Origin: Prochilodus magdalenae
Lineage: Eukaryota > Chordata > Actinopteri > Characiformes > Prochilodontidae
NCBI GenBank assembly: GCA_024036415.1
Contig: JAMWET010001298.1
Location: 791,001 to 855,000, forward strand
Direction: 5' to 3'
DNA: 64,000 nt
Positions within the stretch are counted from its first letter, which is position 1. Each line of letters starts with the position of its first letter. Made by a program: the position numbers and the translations under genes. The notes beneath the pieces are model-generated. The model did no database searches. It had not been told where the DNA came from and saw only the letters and a program-made list of their open reading frames with translations. Below, piece by piece: positions 24,095-36,699 of the stretch.

Positions 24095-24390
24095 GGGGGG
24101 GAGGGGGGAAGGGGGGTGTTTGAGATGAACTCGGCGTAACACTGTCTCGGGGAAAAACAAAGTGATCAATGAAGGAAGGCAAGGCGAGGCTCCCTAGGAC
24201 AGGGCCAATCAATGCTGGAGAGAAACCTTGCCCAGGGCCCTTATGGAAATGGGAGCACGTCCGGTAACCTCGGGAGCCAACATGCGCATTAGATCAATCG
24301 AGCTCCGGCAGAAAAACCTTACAGCTATATCAGACTGCAGCTCCGTAAATATGCAATGATGAATCCCATAAGACTCACCGTGAACTCTTA
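24095..24390. promoter_or_regulatory. Candidate conserved enhancer block with adjacent G-run motif
   Basis: Begins with G-runs of 7, 6 and 6 at 24095-24116, followed by about 270 bp of unique, balanced sequence: AACAAAGTGATCAATGAAGG, GGGCCAATCAATG (CCAAT-like), TTATGGAAATGG, GCATTAGATCAATCGAGC and TAAATATGCAATGATGAATC. Sox (AACAAAG), ATCAAT and POU-like words are dense. Sandwiched between simple repeats, it is one of the best regulatory candidates here. Confidence 0.45.
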
Positions 24391-24397
24391 AACTAGC

Positions 24398-24398
<1 letters not shown>

Positions 24399-24468
<70 letters not shown>

Positions 24469-25310
24469 GGTGTTGGTTGTAGGAAAGGACATGATGTTTT
24501 TGTCATTCAAAGAGCGAAAAGAGAGTAGAGAGAGAGAGGGAGGGTGAGTGAGGAAGGGTGAGAGCAAGAATGAGAAAGTTGAGAGAGAGAGAGCAGAGAC
24601 AGAGCAAGACAGATTGGGAGAGCAGAGAGCACATAGAGAGACAGAGCAGACAGTACAGATAGGTAGAGAGGAGTAGTGAGTAGGACAGTGAAGAGTTTCA
24701 AGTAGAGTAGAACTAGAGGGAGGGTAAAAGACAGTAGAGAGTACTAAGAGTAGAGAGAGAGGGAGAAAGAGTAGATAGAGAGAGGGAGAGTAGAAAGAGG
24801 TAGAGAAGAACTTGGCGGTAGAAAAAAACTTAAGGGTGAGAAAGGGAGAGTAGAAAGAGAAAGACAGGATAAGAAAATAAAAAGAAATTAGTAGAGAGAG
24901 AGGACAGATAGAAAGAATAGAGAGAGTAGAGAGGGAAAGGGGAAAGCTAAATGGCAGAGAGTAGAGAGAGCAGACAGGAGTAGAGAGAGTGAGAGGGAAG
25001 GCTGACTAGCAGAGAGTATAGAGAAAATAGAAGACAGTAAAGTGAGAAGAATACAGAGAGGGGGGAGAGAGCAGATAGAGAAAAAGAATGAGACGAGCAG
25101 CATGGACAGAGCATAAGGAGAGAGTTGGAGAAAAAGAGGGGGAGAGAGAAGGGGAAAGAAAGGGAGAGAGCGGTGAATGGAGAAGAAACAATAGTTGTTT
25201 GAGACATAATGATTTTCAATTACGTTGTCATGGAAACGTTGGTGTGTTGTGGAGGGTGTGTAAAAGAGAGAGTTTTCAGCAGCGTTAGAGTGCGTGACGG
25301 AGAGAGAACT
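24399..25310. repeat. (GA)35 tract and long purine-rich domain
   Basis: A pure GA run (24399-24469) followed by about 800 bp made almost wholly of AG-rich words (AGAGAGTAGAGAG, AGGGAGAGTAGAAAG), with few pyrimidines until about 25200. Minus-strand open frames rich in Leu/Ser are artefacts of this bias. Confidence 0.9.
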
Positions 25311-25319
25311 GGACACACA

Positions 25320-27290
25320 CACACCTCAAGCTATTAACACACACCTGCAGTCTTCATTAACTCCTATAAGCTGCTGTTTCTGCACGAGCAGCTCATTAAT
25401 TCTCACCTACAGATCACCAACACAAGCCGAGGAACTTCATCACCAGCATGACTCTCTCTAACTTTAAATCAGCAGTGTGTGTTTATAAGGAAAGGATTTT
25501 AACGATCTGCCTGTGTTTAAAGATGTTCTGCTTTGTGGAAAAGGAAAGCTGATACAGAAGGAAACTGAATTAAAGTTCACTGTGTAATTCATTGTCATTA
25601 TTTTCCCACGAATCAGTTGACTCTGTCAATTCTTAATGCCACCACGCATTTGATGCATCATGCAGCTCCAAAAAGTTTGACACAATTGTTTTCAATGGAG
25701 GCACAGACACAGTGCACTGATGCACCCCAGCATTTTGAGCACTGTTCAGTCCCCCAGTGCATCACAGTGTGCTACGTGGTATTTTGCCATTACTATGTTA
25801 AATTAAAGTCATACTGAGATCACAGAAAGAAACAGGTCGTCACACGAGGGCTGAAATTTGCAGAGAGAGAGGCAGCAAACTTTCAGGTACACAGAAAATC
25901 CCAAGGGCGAGTTATCTCAGCTAACGTTACTAGCCTAGTCTTTATCATCTTGTATCTTTCAGCTGGAAAACAGACAGTTAGTGAAGAAGTAGCAAACTGA
26001 CACCAAGTGTGATAAGTGATGCTGAGCACTTTATTCCATTCAGTGTGTGAGTAGAGTATAAAACTGAACCTGATTGTTAACAGCTCTCCCTGTCAGCATT
26101 CTATAGTGCTGTCTGGGACATGGCAGCCTTTAGTTGGTGACACCCCTAGAAGAGGTGATCTTCCACACAAGGCCTGTTCTCCTGAGTGGACAATGTGGCA
26201 ACATGTTAGTTAGTCAGAGAAATATTTACACTGTTTATGGACCTGGTTAACATCAACTGCAGCACTTCGCCTGGTAGGCAAAAAAAAGTCACGGCCGAGC
26301 CAGCCACGCTATCTCTACCTTATCAGTCGTGTTCTTAACACACATCGTTTAGAGTGCTTGTGTTTTGTACTAACAAAGTATAAGACCCTCACATTCCTAT
26401 GCAACAGTCTTCTGCACAGTTTAATGCACAATTACTCTTTAGGCTACGACAAACAAACTTTTATAAATGTTCTCTGTAGAGGATATGTGGGTCTCATGTT
26501 CACTTAAATTAACAAAACATGTCATCTGGCATTCGCATATGTATATATATTCGAAATATAAGCCAAATTGTCATATTGCACAGTCCTATTACCACATAAT
26601 AAGTATTTAATTACATTTATCAGTGAATAAAACTTAGGATTTAGTTTTGACCTACAGTGTAGCATACTAATCACATCATATGACCAGTTACCTCACTTTT
26701 TCCTCAGAAATGTTATTAATGTATCCACTGTTTAGAGCTAGCTGCTGCTAACACTGATCAGTCCACTTGAAATACATTCAGCCTAGCTGTTAGCTACCCT
26801 CGCCTAGCTGTTATTTCCTGAACCTCTAAAGCGAGTTTATCTTTTATTAATCTTCAGACCTGTATATTTTAAACTTTCTGAAGCTCATTCCGATGAAAAC
26901 ATACCCCACTACAATAACTACACCCAAATTTATACTCACAGATGGCTGCATTTTGCTTTCCAGTGTAACCCGCCACCATTTTCTCTGGCTGAAGCAGTCT
27001 GAGAGCTGGTGAAGCCGTGCTGCATGATGGGGTGCGGCACATCACAAAGATAGCTCCCACTGTATACTAGAAATTTAAACTGGAGTAGTGCAGAACCTGG
27101 GGATCTCCAGTGCAATACAGATTTACAATTTGGTTGCAAACTACACACTACTTTCAGGCAAATTTAGTACACGAGTAGTATGTAGCATGCCATTTCAAAT
27201 GCAGCCAGTGTTTCTCTTGAATGAGGTCATCCTTGCAAAAGCTGGAAAGGCTGAATGAGATATTTACTCTCTGCTTCTCGCTCAGTGGAC
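25320..27290. other. Intron DNA; possible conserved piece at 25.33-25.46 kb, decayed repeat at 26.85-27.21 kb
   Basis: 25330-25460 (CTATTAACACACACCTGCAG, then AGCTCATTAATTCTCACC) looks enhancer-like. 27160-27212 ends with CATGCCATTTCAAATGCAGC, typical of a decayed MITE-like fish repeat. The rest is ordinary AT-rich DNA. Confidence 0.4.
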
Positions 27291-27305
27291 AAGAAAGAGA
27301 GCACC

Positions 27306-27534
27306 TAGGGTTGCCACCCGTCCCGTAAAATACGGAATTGTCCTTTACTTGGCAATTAAATGTTGTGTCCCATATTAAACCAATACGGGACACGATTTGT
27401 TTCGTATTTCTGTAAATGTCCGATATACACACCTGTCACACACACATGAATAATCACAATCTCACTCACACATGACCACACCCCACAAACCACCCCCCGT
27501 CCTTTATTTTAATTTCTGAAAGGTGGCAACCCTA
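27306..27534. mobile_element. hAT-type MITE with perfect TSD
   Basis: A 229-bp element with perfect 13-bp terminal inverted repeats, TAGGGTTGCCACC (27306-27318) and GGTGGCAACCCTA (27522-27534). It is flanked by an exact 8-bp duplication AGAGCACC (27298-27305 and 27535-27542). The 8-bp duplication and the TAGGG end are diagnostic of the hAT superfamily. An internal hairpin pairs GTGTCCCATATT (27365-27376) with AATACGGGACAC (27382-27393), 11 of 12 bases. It has no coding capacity. Confidence 0.92.
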
Positions 27535-27712
27535 AGAGCACCTATCTGATGCTGCATCAAAAAAGGCAGCCGACTAGTTAAAAAAATGATTTTGCCTATT
27601 TTATGTAATAAATAAATCTAGGGAGAAAAATAAACAGTATATTAACATGACCATTTCAAATAATCCAGAATTACAGCTGGAGACAAAGGAGTTCAGCTCA
27701 ATCTCACATGAG

Positions 27713-27747
<35 letters not shown>
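27713..27747. repeat. (CT)n tract
   Basis: CT run with a single CTTT interruption, followed by a short poly-A. Confidence 0.9.
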
Positions 27748-28069
27748 AAAAAAAAAAGAGTTTAATTTTCTATTGTCAGAGCACATCAGCGCTCAGTAGA
27801 GGCCTGATGCATATTCTATAAAGCAGATGTATACTGATATGCATTCACATGCAAATGATCTGCAGCCATATGAACTGCACAGGACATGACAGACAATAAG
27901 CAGCCATAACAAACTTGTCTATGTCAGTGTGCACGCACACACACACGCCAAAGCCGCAAACACACATCTCAGACACATGTCAAATCAAAGTCCCCTCTCG
28001 CTTTAATGTGTATTGGAACACAAACGCGTGCACACATACACAATCACGCACCCACACACATTCTTTGAG

Positions 28070-28261
28070 CGTGCCTTATCACTAAAGAGAAGATAGGCCA
28101 CTCCAAACAGGCGTTTGCTGATAGTTTATTTATAGAAAGTGAGGAGCGGTGTGATTTCTCTTATCTGTGCACTCGTTTCAGAATGCATTCATCCTCTCAG
28201 CCCTGTTTATGCACTAAACTCTCTCAGCCTGTTAACAAGCAACAGCTAATTAAGTCTGAAT

Positions 28262-28262
<1 letters not shown>
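28070..28262. promoter_or_regulatory. Candidate conserved block
   Basis: Unique block with GTTTGCTGATAGTTTATTTA (forkhead-like), TTCTCTTATCTGTGC (GATA site) and ACAGCTAATTAAGTCTGAAT. It abuts the long purine domain on its right. Confidence 0.35.
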
Positions 28263-29260
<998 letters not shown>

Positions 29261-29269
29261 TAGAGGACA

Positions 29270-29755
29270 TGTAAACTTACTTCCACTTAGAAGAACAACT
29301 TAATGTGTCATTAGACCAGAAGCACCCGAACTTTACCTACGGCTGTACCTCCATTAGCCTTGTAGCTCCATGCAGAACTACAGAGGCAGACTTCAGACAC
29401 CATGCATTTCCTGGCTGATGGGCTACACCTGCAGTAAGGGGATAGCAATTCTGTAAATGAGTTTTGTTTTTGTTGCCATGCTTTGACCAGTTTCAGCATC
29501 TCTTGTTCTTTTGTTCACAGTCTTTTTTGGCTTCTGTCATCATCAAGAAATTTGAAACAAACTATTTACTTTTCCGTAAACAGCAAAATGATCCAAACCC
29601 AAAGTTGGCAGAGTACGCCAAGTTTACATCTACAGCCAATCTGAACGTAATATGGGAAAATGATGTCTAATTGTAACACTCTGCAAAAATAACTCCTGTA
29701 TGCTGGGTTTTGTTTGAAGTAGACCGGTGTATATATACACACACACACACAAGCA
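29270..29755. other. Intron DNA, nothing recognised
   Basis: Unique sequence. A 68-codon plus-strand frame at 29464-29670 has no recognisable domain. Confidence 0.4.
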
Positions 29756-30060
29756 GACAGAAAGCTAATTACCCTCTATATGCTCCCCCACCCTCCCTCG
29801 TTTGTGTGTTGTTAGAATCCGTCTAGACATTTCTCTGGCGTAATGCACCTTGACGGCAAATTGAAATCAATTAAAAAGCTCGGGTGGACAGCCCTCCATT
29901 CTCAGACAACAAGCTGCCTGCTCTCGATTGCCCACTGTCTCTCAGAAACAAACAAAAATTAATGACAAAACGAGTCCGGAAATATATAAATAAAAGCTGC
30001 CGCTGACAAGCTCTCAGCTTTCTCTCTCGTGGATCCTTCTCAGCAGAGGTCCTGGAGGGA
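29755..30060. promoter_or_regulatory. Candidate conserved enhancer block
   Basis: Balanced unique sequence with AAGCTAATTACCC, GGCGTAATGCACC, AATTGAAATCAATTAAAAAG, then ACAAAAATTAATGACAAAAC and AAATATATAAATAAAAGCTG. Dense AATTA-type words in a region otherwise free of repeats. Confidence 0.42.
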
Positions 30061-30200
30061 GGAAGTGGGTTTGAAGAGCCCCTTCATAAATCAAATAAAT
30101 TAATAAATAAATAACAAACAAACAAAAAAATGACACAAACATGAAAAGGAGGGAAACAATGACGATGGAAGAAAAAACAAAAACGAATAAATAATACTGC

Positions 30201-30224
30201 GGGGGGCGGGGGTGGGGGGGGGGG
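30201..30224 (+). other. G-quadruplex-prone G tract
   Basis: G runs of 6, 5 and 11 separated by single C and T bases. It is preceded by an AAATAAAT/AAAC low-complexity stretch (30085-30130). In the FAM172A pre-mRNA this is a C tract. Confidence 0.8.
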
Positions 30225-30239
30225 TCTTTTACAATGGCC

Positions 30240-32200
30240 AATTGTCAGGATCCCTTTTGCAAAAGACAAAAATGAGTCATTGCATAAGCTGTATATTTGT
30301 AACACACACTGCACAAAGGTAGAGGCCCTGGGTTGGGACTCTGAGGCCTGTTTGTACATAACCAAGGGACCAAACAGAAGAAGACAATCACTACACAACA
30401 CTGAATACCAAAGAAAGGCCTTGCTCTGTAACTGTACTGGATAAAGGTAACTCAAACGAGCTAATCAATTCAAATCTAATCATATTCTCAGGCTGCCTGG
30501 TTCAACGCCAGAGTGTTTACCCTTGTGTGGAGAGAGCAGGCTCCTCACTCTACTGTATGAGCACTTGTACAAGGACACAGAGAGGGGGAAAAAGAGCACT
30601 GGTGCTTATTAAAACCCAGATGGAGTTTCCTCGGTGTACAGTTTTGAATGTTTACTGCATTTCGTTTTTCTAGGTGAACGTAGAAAACAACATTTCTGCC
30701 ATGTCTTAACCTCTACGGACGTATGTGCGACTTCTTCAAACACTCCAGATTTGTAAAAAAAACTGTTCTTCAAGGCTGATGGAATAGAACAATGAGAAAC
30801 TCAGAAGTTATGACTCTTCCATATTTCATATGATCGAACGCCTGCAGTTCAGCATGTGAAACAGGGTGGAAAGTAAGAGTTCTGCTGCTGCAGCTACTGC
30901 GGTGATAATTCAAGTGAAAATTCTTTATTTAAAACAGCTAAGAGTAATAACTTGCTTATTGAAAACTACTAGGGAAATTACTCTCTGTAACTTAAAAAAA
31001 TTTTCACCTCACAGAAAAAAGCTTCACAGTTATGCTAGATTTATTAGCTACCTGTGCTTATCCATTAGCTAACCTTGAAAGTTAGCTTACATTACCTGAA
31101 ATAGGTAACGATAACAGGCAATCACATTCAATTTCAGTTTTGAAGGAGTAATTTGTAAGGTGGCCTACCCAAAAATGTAACTCTGCCTACACCAGTAGGT
31201 GTACTCTGGCCTTAAAGGGAGACCTTGTATGCTCATTTTCAAACTAATAAATTTCATTTTTGGTCTACAGAACAGATTTACATGCATCAGTTTCTTCTTC
31301 TTCAGTTACTCTGTATATTTGTATGTACCCTGTCTGAAACTCCCTGTTAGAGTTCCTGTGTCTTTAAACCCCACTTTTTGATGAACCCAGTGTGCTCAAA
31401 CTGGCCAGCCTGCCCCCTCAACCACCGTCCTGCTAGAAGCCCTTTCCCCACACTGCTGTGGCTACTTTTTCAACGGATCAGATCTGCCATATCACTTTCA
31501 GCCAGAGTCCGAACCTGAAAGTCATGTAGAAGCTGGCAGGCCTGCAAGTTAGACTAAAGCAGGACGTTTCAGAGTGGTGAGTTATATTGTTTTAGATGTT
31601 GTGTGAGGGCATGCCGAGTTTGCCAGTAGGCAGGCAGAAAGCACTATATTACAAGATGACGTTATCTTGTAACAGAGATAGCCCATAAGGACCAGAATTA
31701 CATTGAGGGGTTTTAGGCAGATGTAAGTACCTTGGCCTTTGCTATTTTGCAGATAGTTTACATGCACACAAACTCATTGCTTCACCCATCTGGAACTCAC
31801 AATATCTTTAGCTTCAGCAAATGTCAGATCTAAGCAGTTTCATACTTTAGTTTTAAAATGTACATGCATGGTTCTGCTTTAATAAATACTCAACAGTTTA
31901 AAGCAATAATCTCCAAAGATCATTAAAGTGCTGCTCTGTTTCTGCTTTTTTCACTTAAATTAGCTGCGGAGTGACCCTGCGGTGGCCAGCCTTACTTGTT
32001 ACTAATACTAACTTTAATAAGTCTTAATTATTTAACTACAGCATACGACAGTAACATCCAGACCGGAGCCCTCACTCTCAATGACTTAATGTTAAACTAA
32101 CTATAACAAAACAGTACCCTGAACATCACTGAGAATAAGTGGGGTCTGCTATGTGAGCCTGAATACAGTGTCTATATGTTCTGTCCTATAGGGTTACTAA
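30240..32200. other. Intron DNA with probable decayed repeats
   Basis: 31200-31460 (CTACAGAACAGATTTACATG, CTGTCTGAAACTCCCTGTTA) resembles an interspersed fish repeat I recall only loosely. The rest is ordinary AT-rich sequence without coding signal. Confidence 0.4.
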
Positions 32201-32206
32201 ATTGGT

Positions 32207-32429
32207 GGTTGGTGTAGCTCAGCAGATAACACCACTACCCGTCAGGGAGCCACCACCTCACATGGGAGACTGGGGTTCGAATCCTGGTCTGGGTGACTAT
32301 GCTGTGCTACACCAATAAGAGTCCTTGGGCAAGACTCCTAACACTACACTGGCCCACCTGTAATATGATTAACCATGTAAGTCGCTCTGGATAAGAGCGT
32401 CAGCTAAATGATGTAAATGTAAATGTAAA
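32207..32429 (+). mobile_element. tRNA-derived SINE
   Basis: The 5' part is tRNA-like: an A-box-like TGGTGTAGCTCAGCAG from 32210 and a perfect B box GGTTCGAATCC at 32274-32284. The 3' part carries TAAGTCGCTCTGGATAAGAG followed by CGTCAGCTAAATG, a tail widespread in teleost SINEs and related to L2-type LINE 3' ends, then a short (GTAAAT)n terminus. About 223 bp, head at low coordinate, so antisense to FAM172A. No clear target duplication. It is not a tRNA gene: the acceptor and anticodon stems do not form and the LINE-like tail is attached. Confidence 0.85.
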
Positions 32430-32983
32430 CTTTTTTTATTTGCCAGTGTTCTTATCAGGCATCCATACAGCTCCATAAACATCTTTCTTGTGGAGGAGTG
32501 TTCAAACCATAACCAGTTGTGTAAATTAGTTACTCATTTGATTAGCATAGTAAGCAACGAGCCAATTACCAGGGTTCCTTACAATTACACTGACTGCTTT
32601 CGCAGGCACGACAGGCAGCCTTTTATTCCCTAATAAAACAGACAACCTTTCAAAATTGAAGGATGCGTTTGTCAAACTTATGGTCGCTAGTGTATTTTCA
32701 CAATCAAGATTACACCCATTTATTATACATTTCAGAAAGAATGAAATGTGCATGTAAATAATTAATCTGCACATATCTGACTGCTTCCCTTACATGCTAG
32801 TTGATTTGCTGTAGCTTCAATTTAGAAGACATCTATGAGCTCCTACTTCATAATTAACAAAATGAACTAATCAGGTATTTAGAGGTGATCTTTTAATTTG
32901 TCTGCTCACTTACTTCATAACAGACATACATGTTTTTTTCTTCACAATGAAGAATATGCCAAAAAGTCATGGTACAGGAACTA

Positions 32984-33014
32984 GTACGTATATATATATA
33001 TATATATATATACA
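32984..33014. repeat. (TA)n short tract
   Basis: TATATA run with further TATATAC words to about 33035. Confidence 0.8.
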
Positions 33015-33179
33015 TATACTAATAACTAGTATATATACTAATGCGCTACATTTACTAATACTGGTGCCACGTGAGTTTGGGCTAGTGAGGGTCTGGATAG
33101 CCAACAGTCTGGCACTGACTATCATGTTTCGATTAAACTCCCATAATTTACTTGCCAAAAAACTTGCCAAAAAAACAAC

Positions 33180-33605
33180 ATTAATAAGCTTTAATATAAA
33201 CTGCAATATGATATATAAGTCCATAAACAAGATTAGCAAACCTTAGTAGACAAACAGCCTTACTAATCATTCCCATACATTAGGAGACATTATTCCTGAA
33301 GCACCTGTTTCATTATTCCGGTAAGCCCCCTTTAATAAACAATACTATGAACTAGAATACGAGATATTAATCCATAAGCAACATCTAAAAATACTGTTAC
33401 GCTATTAAACACTGTTTAGTCCATAAACAATCATAATAAATACTTAAGTGAACTAGAATAGAAGATGAGATATTACTCTATAAACAACTTTATTAAACAG
33501 CCATTTACACTAGAACAGGAGATATTATTCTATAAACAGCCTTAATAAACACCATTTTACACTAGAAGATATTAGATCATTAACAACCTCAATAACGACT
33601 CCTGT
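33180..33605. repeat. Degenerate minisatellite, unit about 52 bp
   Basis: GATATTA(A/C/T)TC.ATAA(G/A)CAAC-like words start at 33363, 33469, 33521 and 33568. The spacings of 106, 52 and 47 bp fit one or two units. Each unit also has TTA.TAAACA, then CATTTACACTAGAA or TATGAACTAGAATA. Earlier, weaker copies run back to about 33220. Confidence 0.75.
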
Positions 33606-34960
33606 CTGTTATGCATGAAGCAAACGATATCCTGGCTTCATATACTACTGGAATTATGGTAAATATGGGTTTCTGGCCTTGAAGCTGCACGTGAACACCC
33701 CCTCAATTTGTAATTTCTTTTGGGAAACTTGGAGATACTGCTGATACCTGAGTTTCCCAGTTGAGGTGACTAGCAAACTTTCAACAAGGCAGAAAGAGGA
33801 CAGGATCGGTATTGGCACATAATTCTTTACTGTTGATAATGGTTGCTTGTGCACAGTATATTAATCTGTATGTGTATTTAACCTGACTTAACCTGCTCAG
33901 CATGTCCATTACAGAATCAAAACAGGACTTAACCAAGAGAAACTAACCTAGCATCCATCATTATTCAAGTCGCCTTGATGGCAAATCATAGTTCCTACTT
34001 CACAAATGGGAAGCATCATCTTCTGACTAGCATGTGAAGCTGGGAAAGGAGGGGTTAACAACTACACCCAGGTGGAAACAGGGCTACATGGGAGGAGACA
34101 GGAGTAGGACACCCTGACCATCATTTTAGATTAAAAGCCGCCAAAGTAAAATAAGTCATTTGTAAACAATTATTATAAAAAGGTTTATATCATCACTGTC
34201 CAATGAAAAACATGTCTCTCAGTTTTTATCGATTTTCACTTTTTTGCATTATTTTAAGGAAAGCTGTCATTTACAATGTGTCAAAATTTCATGATGAACG
34301 GACCAAATGACCCCCCCAAAAAAATATTAATTATGTTTTTGCGCTCTCCTGTAAAGTTGCCATTTTGGAGATTTTGTATTTGGAGAGCGACGATATGTGT
34401 CTTACAAAGGAATGTTAACAAATTAATCAATGATGAATAACTCATCATTAAATGCTTTATTAATCCATCATTATGAAGTAACAGCTAAGAGATGTTGTAT
34501 AAACTGTGTTACCTCATAAAAAGTGTTACCATACATTTACTATGAGAACACTCCCGGCTTACGTCCAGCCTGGCCTTATGATTATAGGGGTAAATGCCAA
34601 CAGCATTTTAAGCCTCCATGGGCAGAAGCAGGATGTGTTGCCAGTAGTTTGGAAGGACTGAGAAGCAACTAAAAACAACATTGCAAGAAGTGTACAGCAG
34701 CTGCATTCTACACGATATGAGTCCATACATTTGTGCTAGAGGCTACCATTCATAATTTAGCATGTGTAGAACAGCTAGTTTGGTTGCAGGCCAGAATACA
34801 AGTTTCTCCTCTGTGCTATAGCATCTGTTTCGGGCGCAAACTGTACCGGCACAGAAATGCGCGTCTATCTCCTGTTCAGTCCCTGGAGAAAGGAACCAGT
34901 TTCTTATGCAGACATCACGTAGACTATATGTGTGCCTTCCTAGGATGTAGCGTGTGCACA
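33606..34960. other. Intron DNA, no gene recognised
   Basis: Ordinary AT-rich sequence. 34400-34540 has several ATTAATCA/CATCATTA words. Nothing else stands out. Confidence 0.4.
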
Positions 34961-34961
34961 G

Positions 34962-35014
<53 letters not shown>

Positions 35015-35018
35015 TACA

Positions 35019-35048
<30 letters not shown>
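34962..35048. repeat. Compound (CA)n(CATA)n microsatellite
   Basis: (CA)24 followed by (CATA)10. The frames across it are artefacts. Confidence 0.95.
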
Positions 35049-35049
<1 letters not shown>

Positions 35050-35052
<3 letters not shown>

Positions 35053-36200
35053 AACACAATAATAATATGCAATGTAGAAAATACCTGTATACCAAACATA
35101 TAAAATACCTTCCAAATGTCCATATTTGAGGACGGCTAATGATTTTCTGTAAAACATATTTGCTTCAAATGAAAGTGTAAACCTTCTTTTGAGCACATAC
35201 AGTTACAGTTAATCTGTTAATGATTGTAAACTGAAGCAAACAGATGGTTTTAAATGCTGGGTACTACCATATGTAGTATGCAGATACAGATACTACCATA
35301 GCACGCTATTAGACAGAAGACAGCAGCAGTGACAGGAAGAATCCGGAGTACTTACACAAACCACAGAGAGGCAAAACCAACAAATTAGACATGCGCAGAG
35401 TGACCCAAGTCATCTGCCAGCTTATTGTTTAGGTAGAAAACATGGTCCACCTACTGAGGCTTAAAAGTAGTTAGCGTTAGTGTGTGTTAGCATGACGACA
35501 GTAGATAGCACTAGTCATTAGCTGCATCTCAAATCCTTTAAGTCCTAATAAGCTAGCTCCACATAGTATATACCCGTGAGTACTTTTATGTTTAAATGAC
35601 TTACAATGCTATGATAGCTAAAGTAAGTGTCCAGCTTGGCATTCATTTTAAAATTCTTATGCTATCTAAGCTGTTGCCATTTTCCAAATGTGTCTAAAAT
35701 ATTTATATTACTCGTACACCTCTGGTTATGTTATATATTGAAAATACATACTGTCTGCAGCATTGTTGCCAGAGAAGCTAGTCTTTCAACTTGGCATGTT
35801 TCCTCTGATGACATACGATGGTGAATTTATGATTCAGTACAGTAAATATATGACCTATTGTTTCTTTAACAGGGGGACTTTATTCACTTAAACTCAACTT
35901 GAAGAACTGTGTTAAAATTAATGCTGTACTTCCTGGCTGCTGGATCACAAGGATAAAATAACACACAATCAATCAGGTTATGAGGACCACCAGACATGGG
36001 TCATGCTTCAGTTGAAGTTCACATCGAAGATCATAATGGAGAAAAAATGTCACTTAGCACCAGGCTGTGTGGACTGAAAATTGCTGTCACCTGGACTTAA
36101 ACCTAGTAATTCCGCTATGTCTTGTTTTTCATCATTTGCACATATGCACTCCATAATAAACACTATAGACTTAATTTAATACTACACCTGCACAAATATG
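35050..36200. other. Intron DNA; possible decayed repeat near 35.25-35.65 kb
   Basis: Words such as TACTACCATATGTAGTATGC and TAGCTGCATCTCAAATCC resemble ends of decayed MITE-like fish repeats. There is no coding signal. Confidence 0.4.
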
Positions 36201-36202
36201 AT

Positions 36203-36226
36203 TATATATACATAAAAAAAAAAAAA

Positions 36227-36259
<33 letters not shown>

Positions 36260-36262
36260 ATA
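36203..36262. repeat. (TA)n tract with self-complementary halves
   Basis: A poly-A then two AT runs around ATATTATATA, able to form a hairpin or cruciform. Confidence 0.85.
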
Positions 36263-36479
36263 CACACAACACGACTCGACAAGTCCTAATGCCTCAGTGA
36301 ATTTACAAGTTGTTTGCAGAGCAACTGTATTGAGTCATGTAATGTATGTGTGTACTGAGAATGCACACTATCAGACACACACACTGGCGGTCTCTCTCTC
36401 TATATGCCGGGTTATGGGCACCCACACAGTGCTGCACTGGGATGCAGATGTATGGTTATATAAGTTGTTATATAAGGCA

Positions 36480-36665
36480 GTGCTGTCCTCTCCGATATTG
36501 CGGCCCTTTTTTCTCACTGTGAGTCGGAGAAGGTTACGCAGGGTTGTGCTCCGCCTCGACCGGCTCTGCCGTCACCCCACGGCTACGGAGGAAGATGAAA
36601 GACTTGAACAAGAGAGAGCTCTGCACAGAGAGGGGGAGAGAGAGAAAGAGAGAGAGAAATGTAGC
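36480..36665 (+). other. CpG-containing open frame of unknown nature
   Basis: The last 60 or so codons of a plus-strand frame (whole frame 36297-36668) are GC-rich with several CpGs, and the translation is basic then acidic (SRRRLRRVVLRLDRLCRHP, then ATEEDERLEQERALH). It could be a pseudogene fragment, an old transposon or chance. I recognise no family, and splice signals are not convincing. The 3' end merges into GA-rich DNA. Confidence 0.2.
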
Positions 36666-36699
36666 TAGGCTAAAAGGCTAAGAGGTGGAGACCCCTGCA

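Noticed and set aside
32207..32300. A functional tRNA gene
   Set aside because: The B box is perfect but the cloverleaf does not form and a LINE-like SINE tail is attached.
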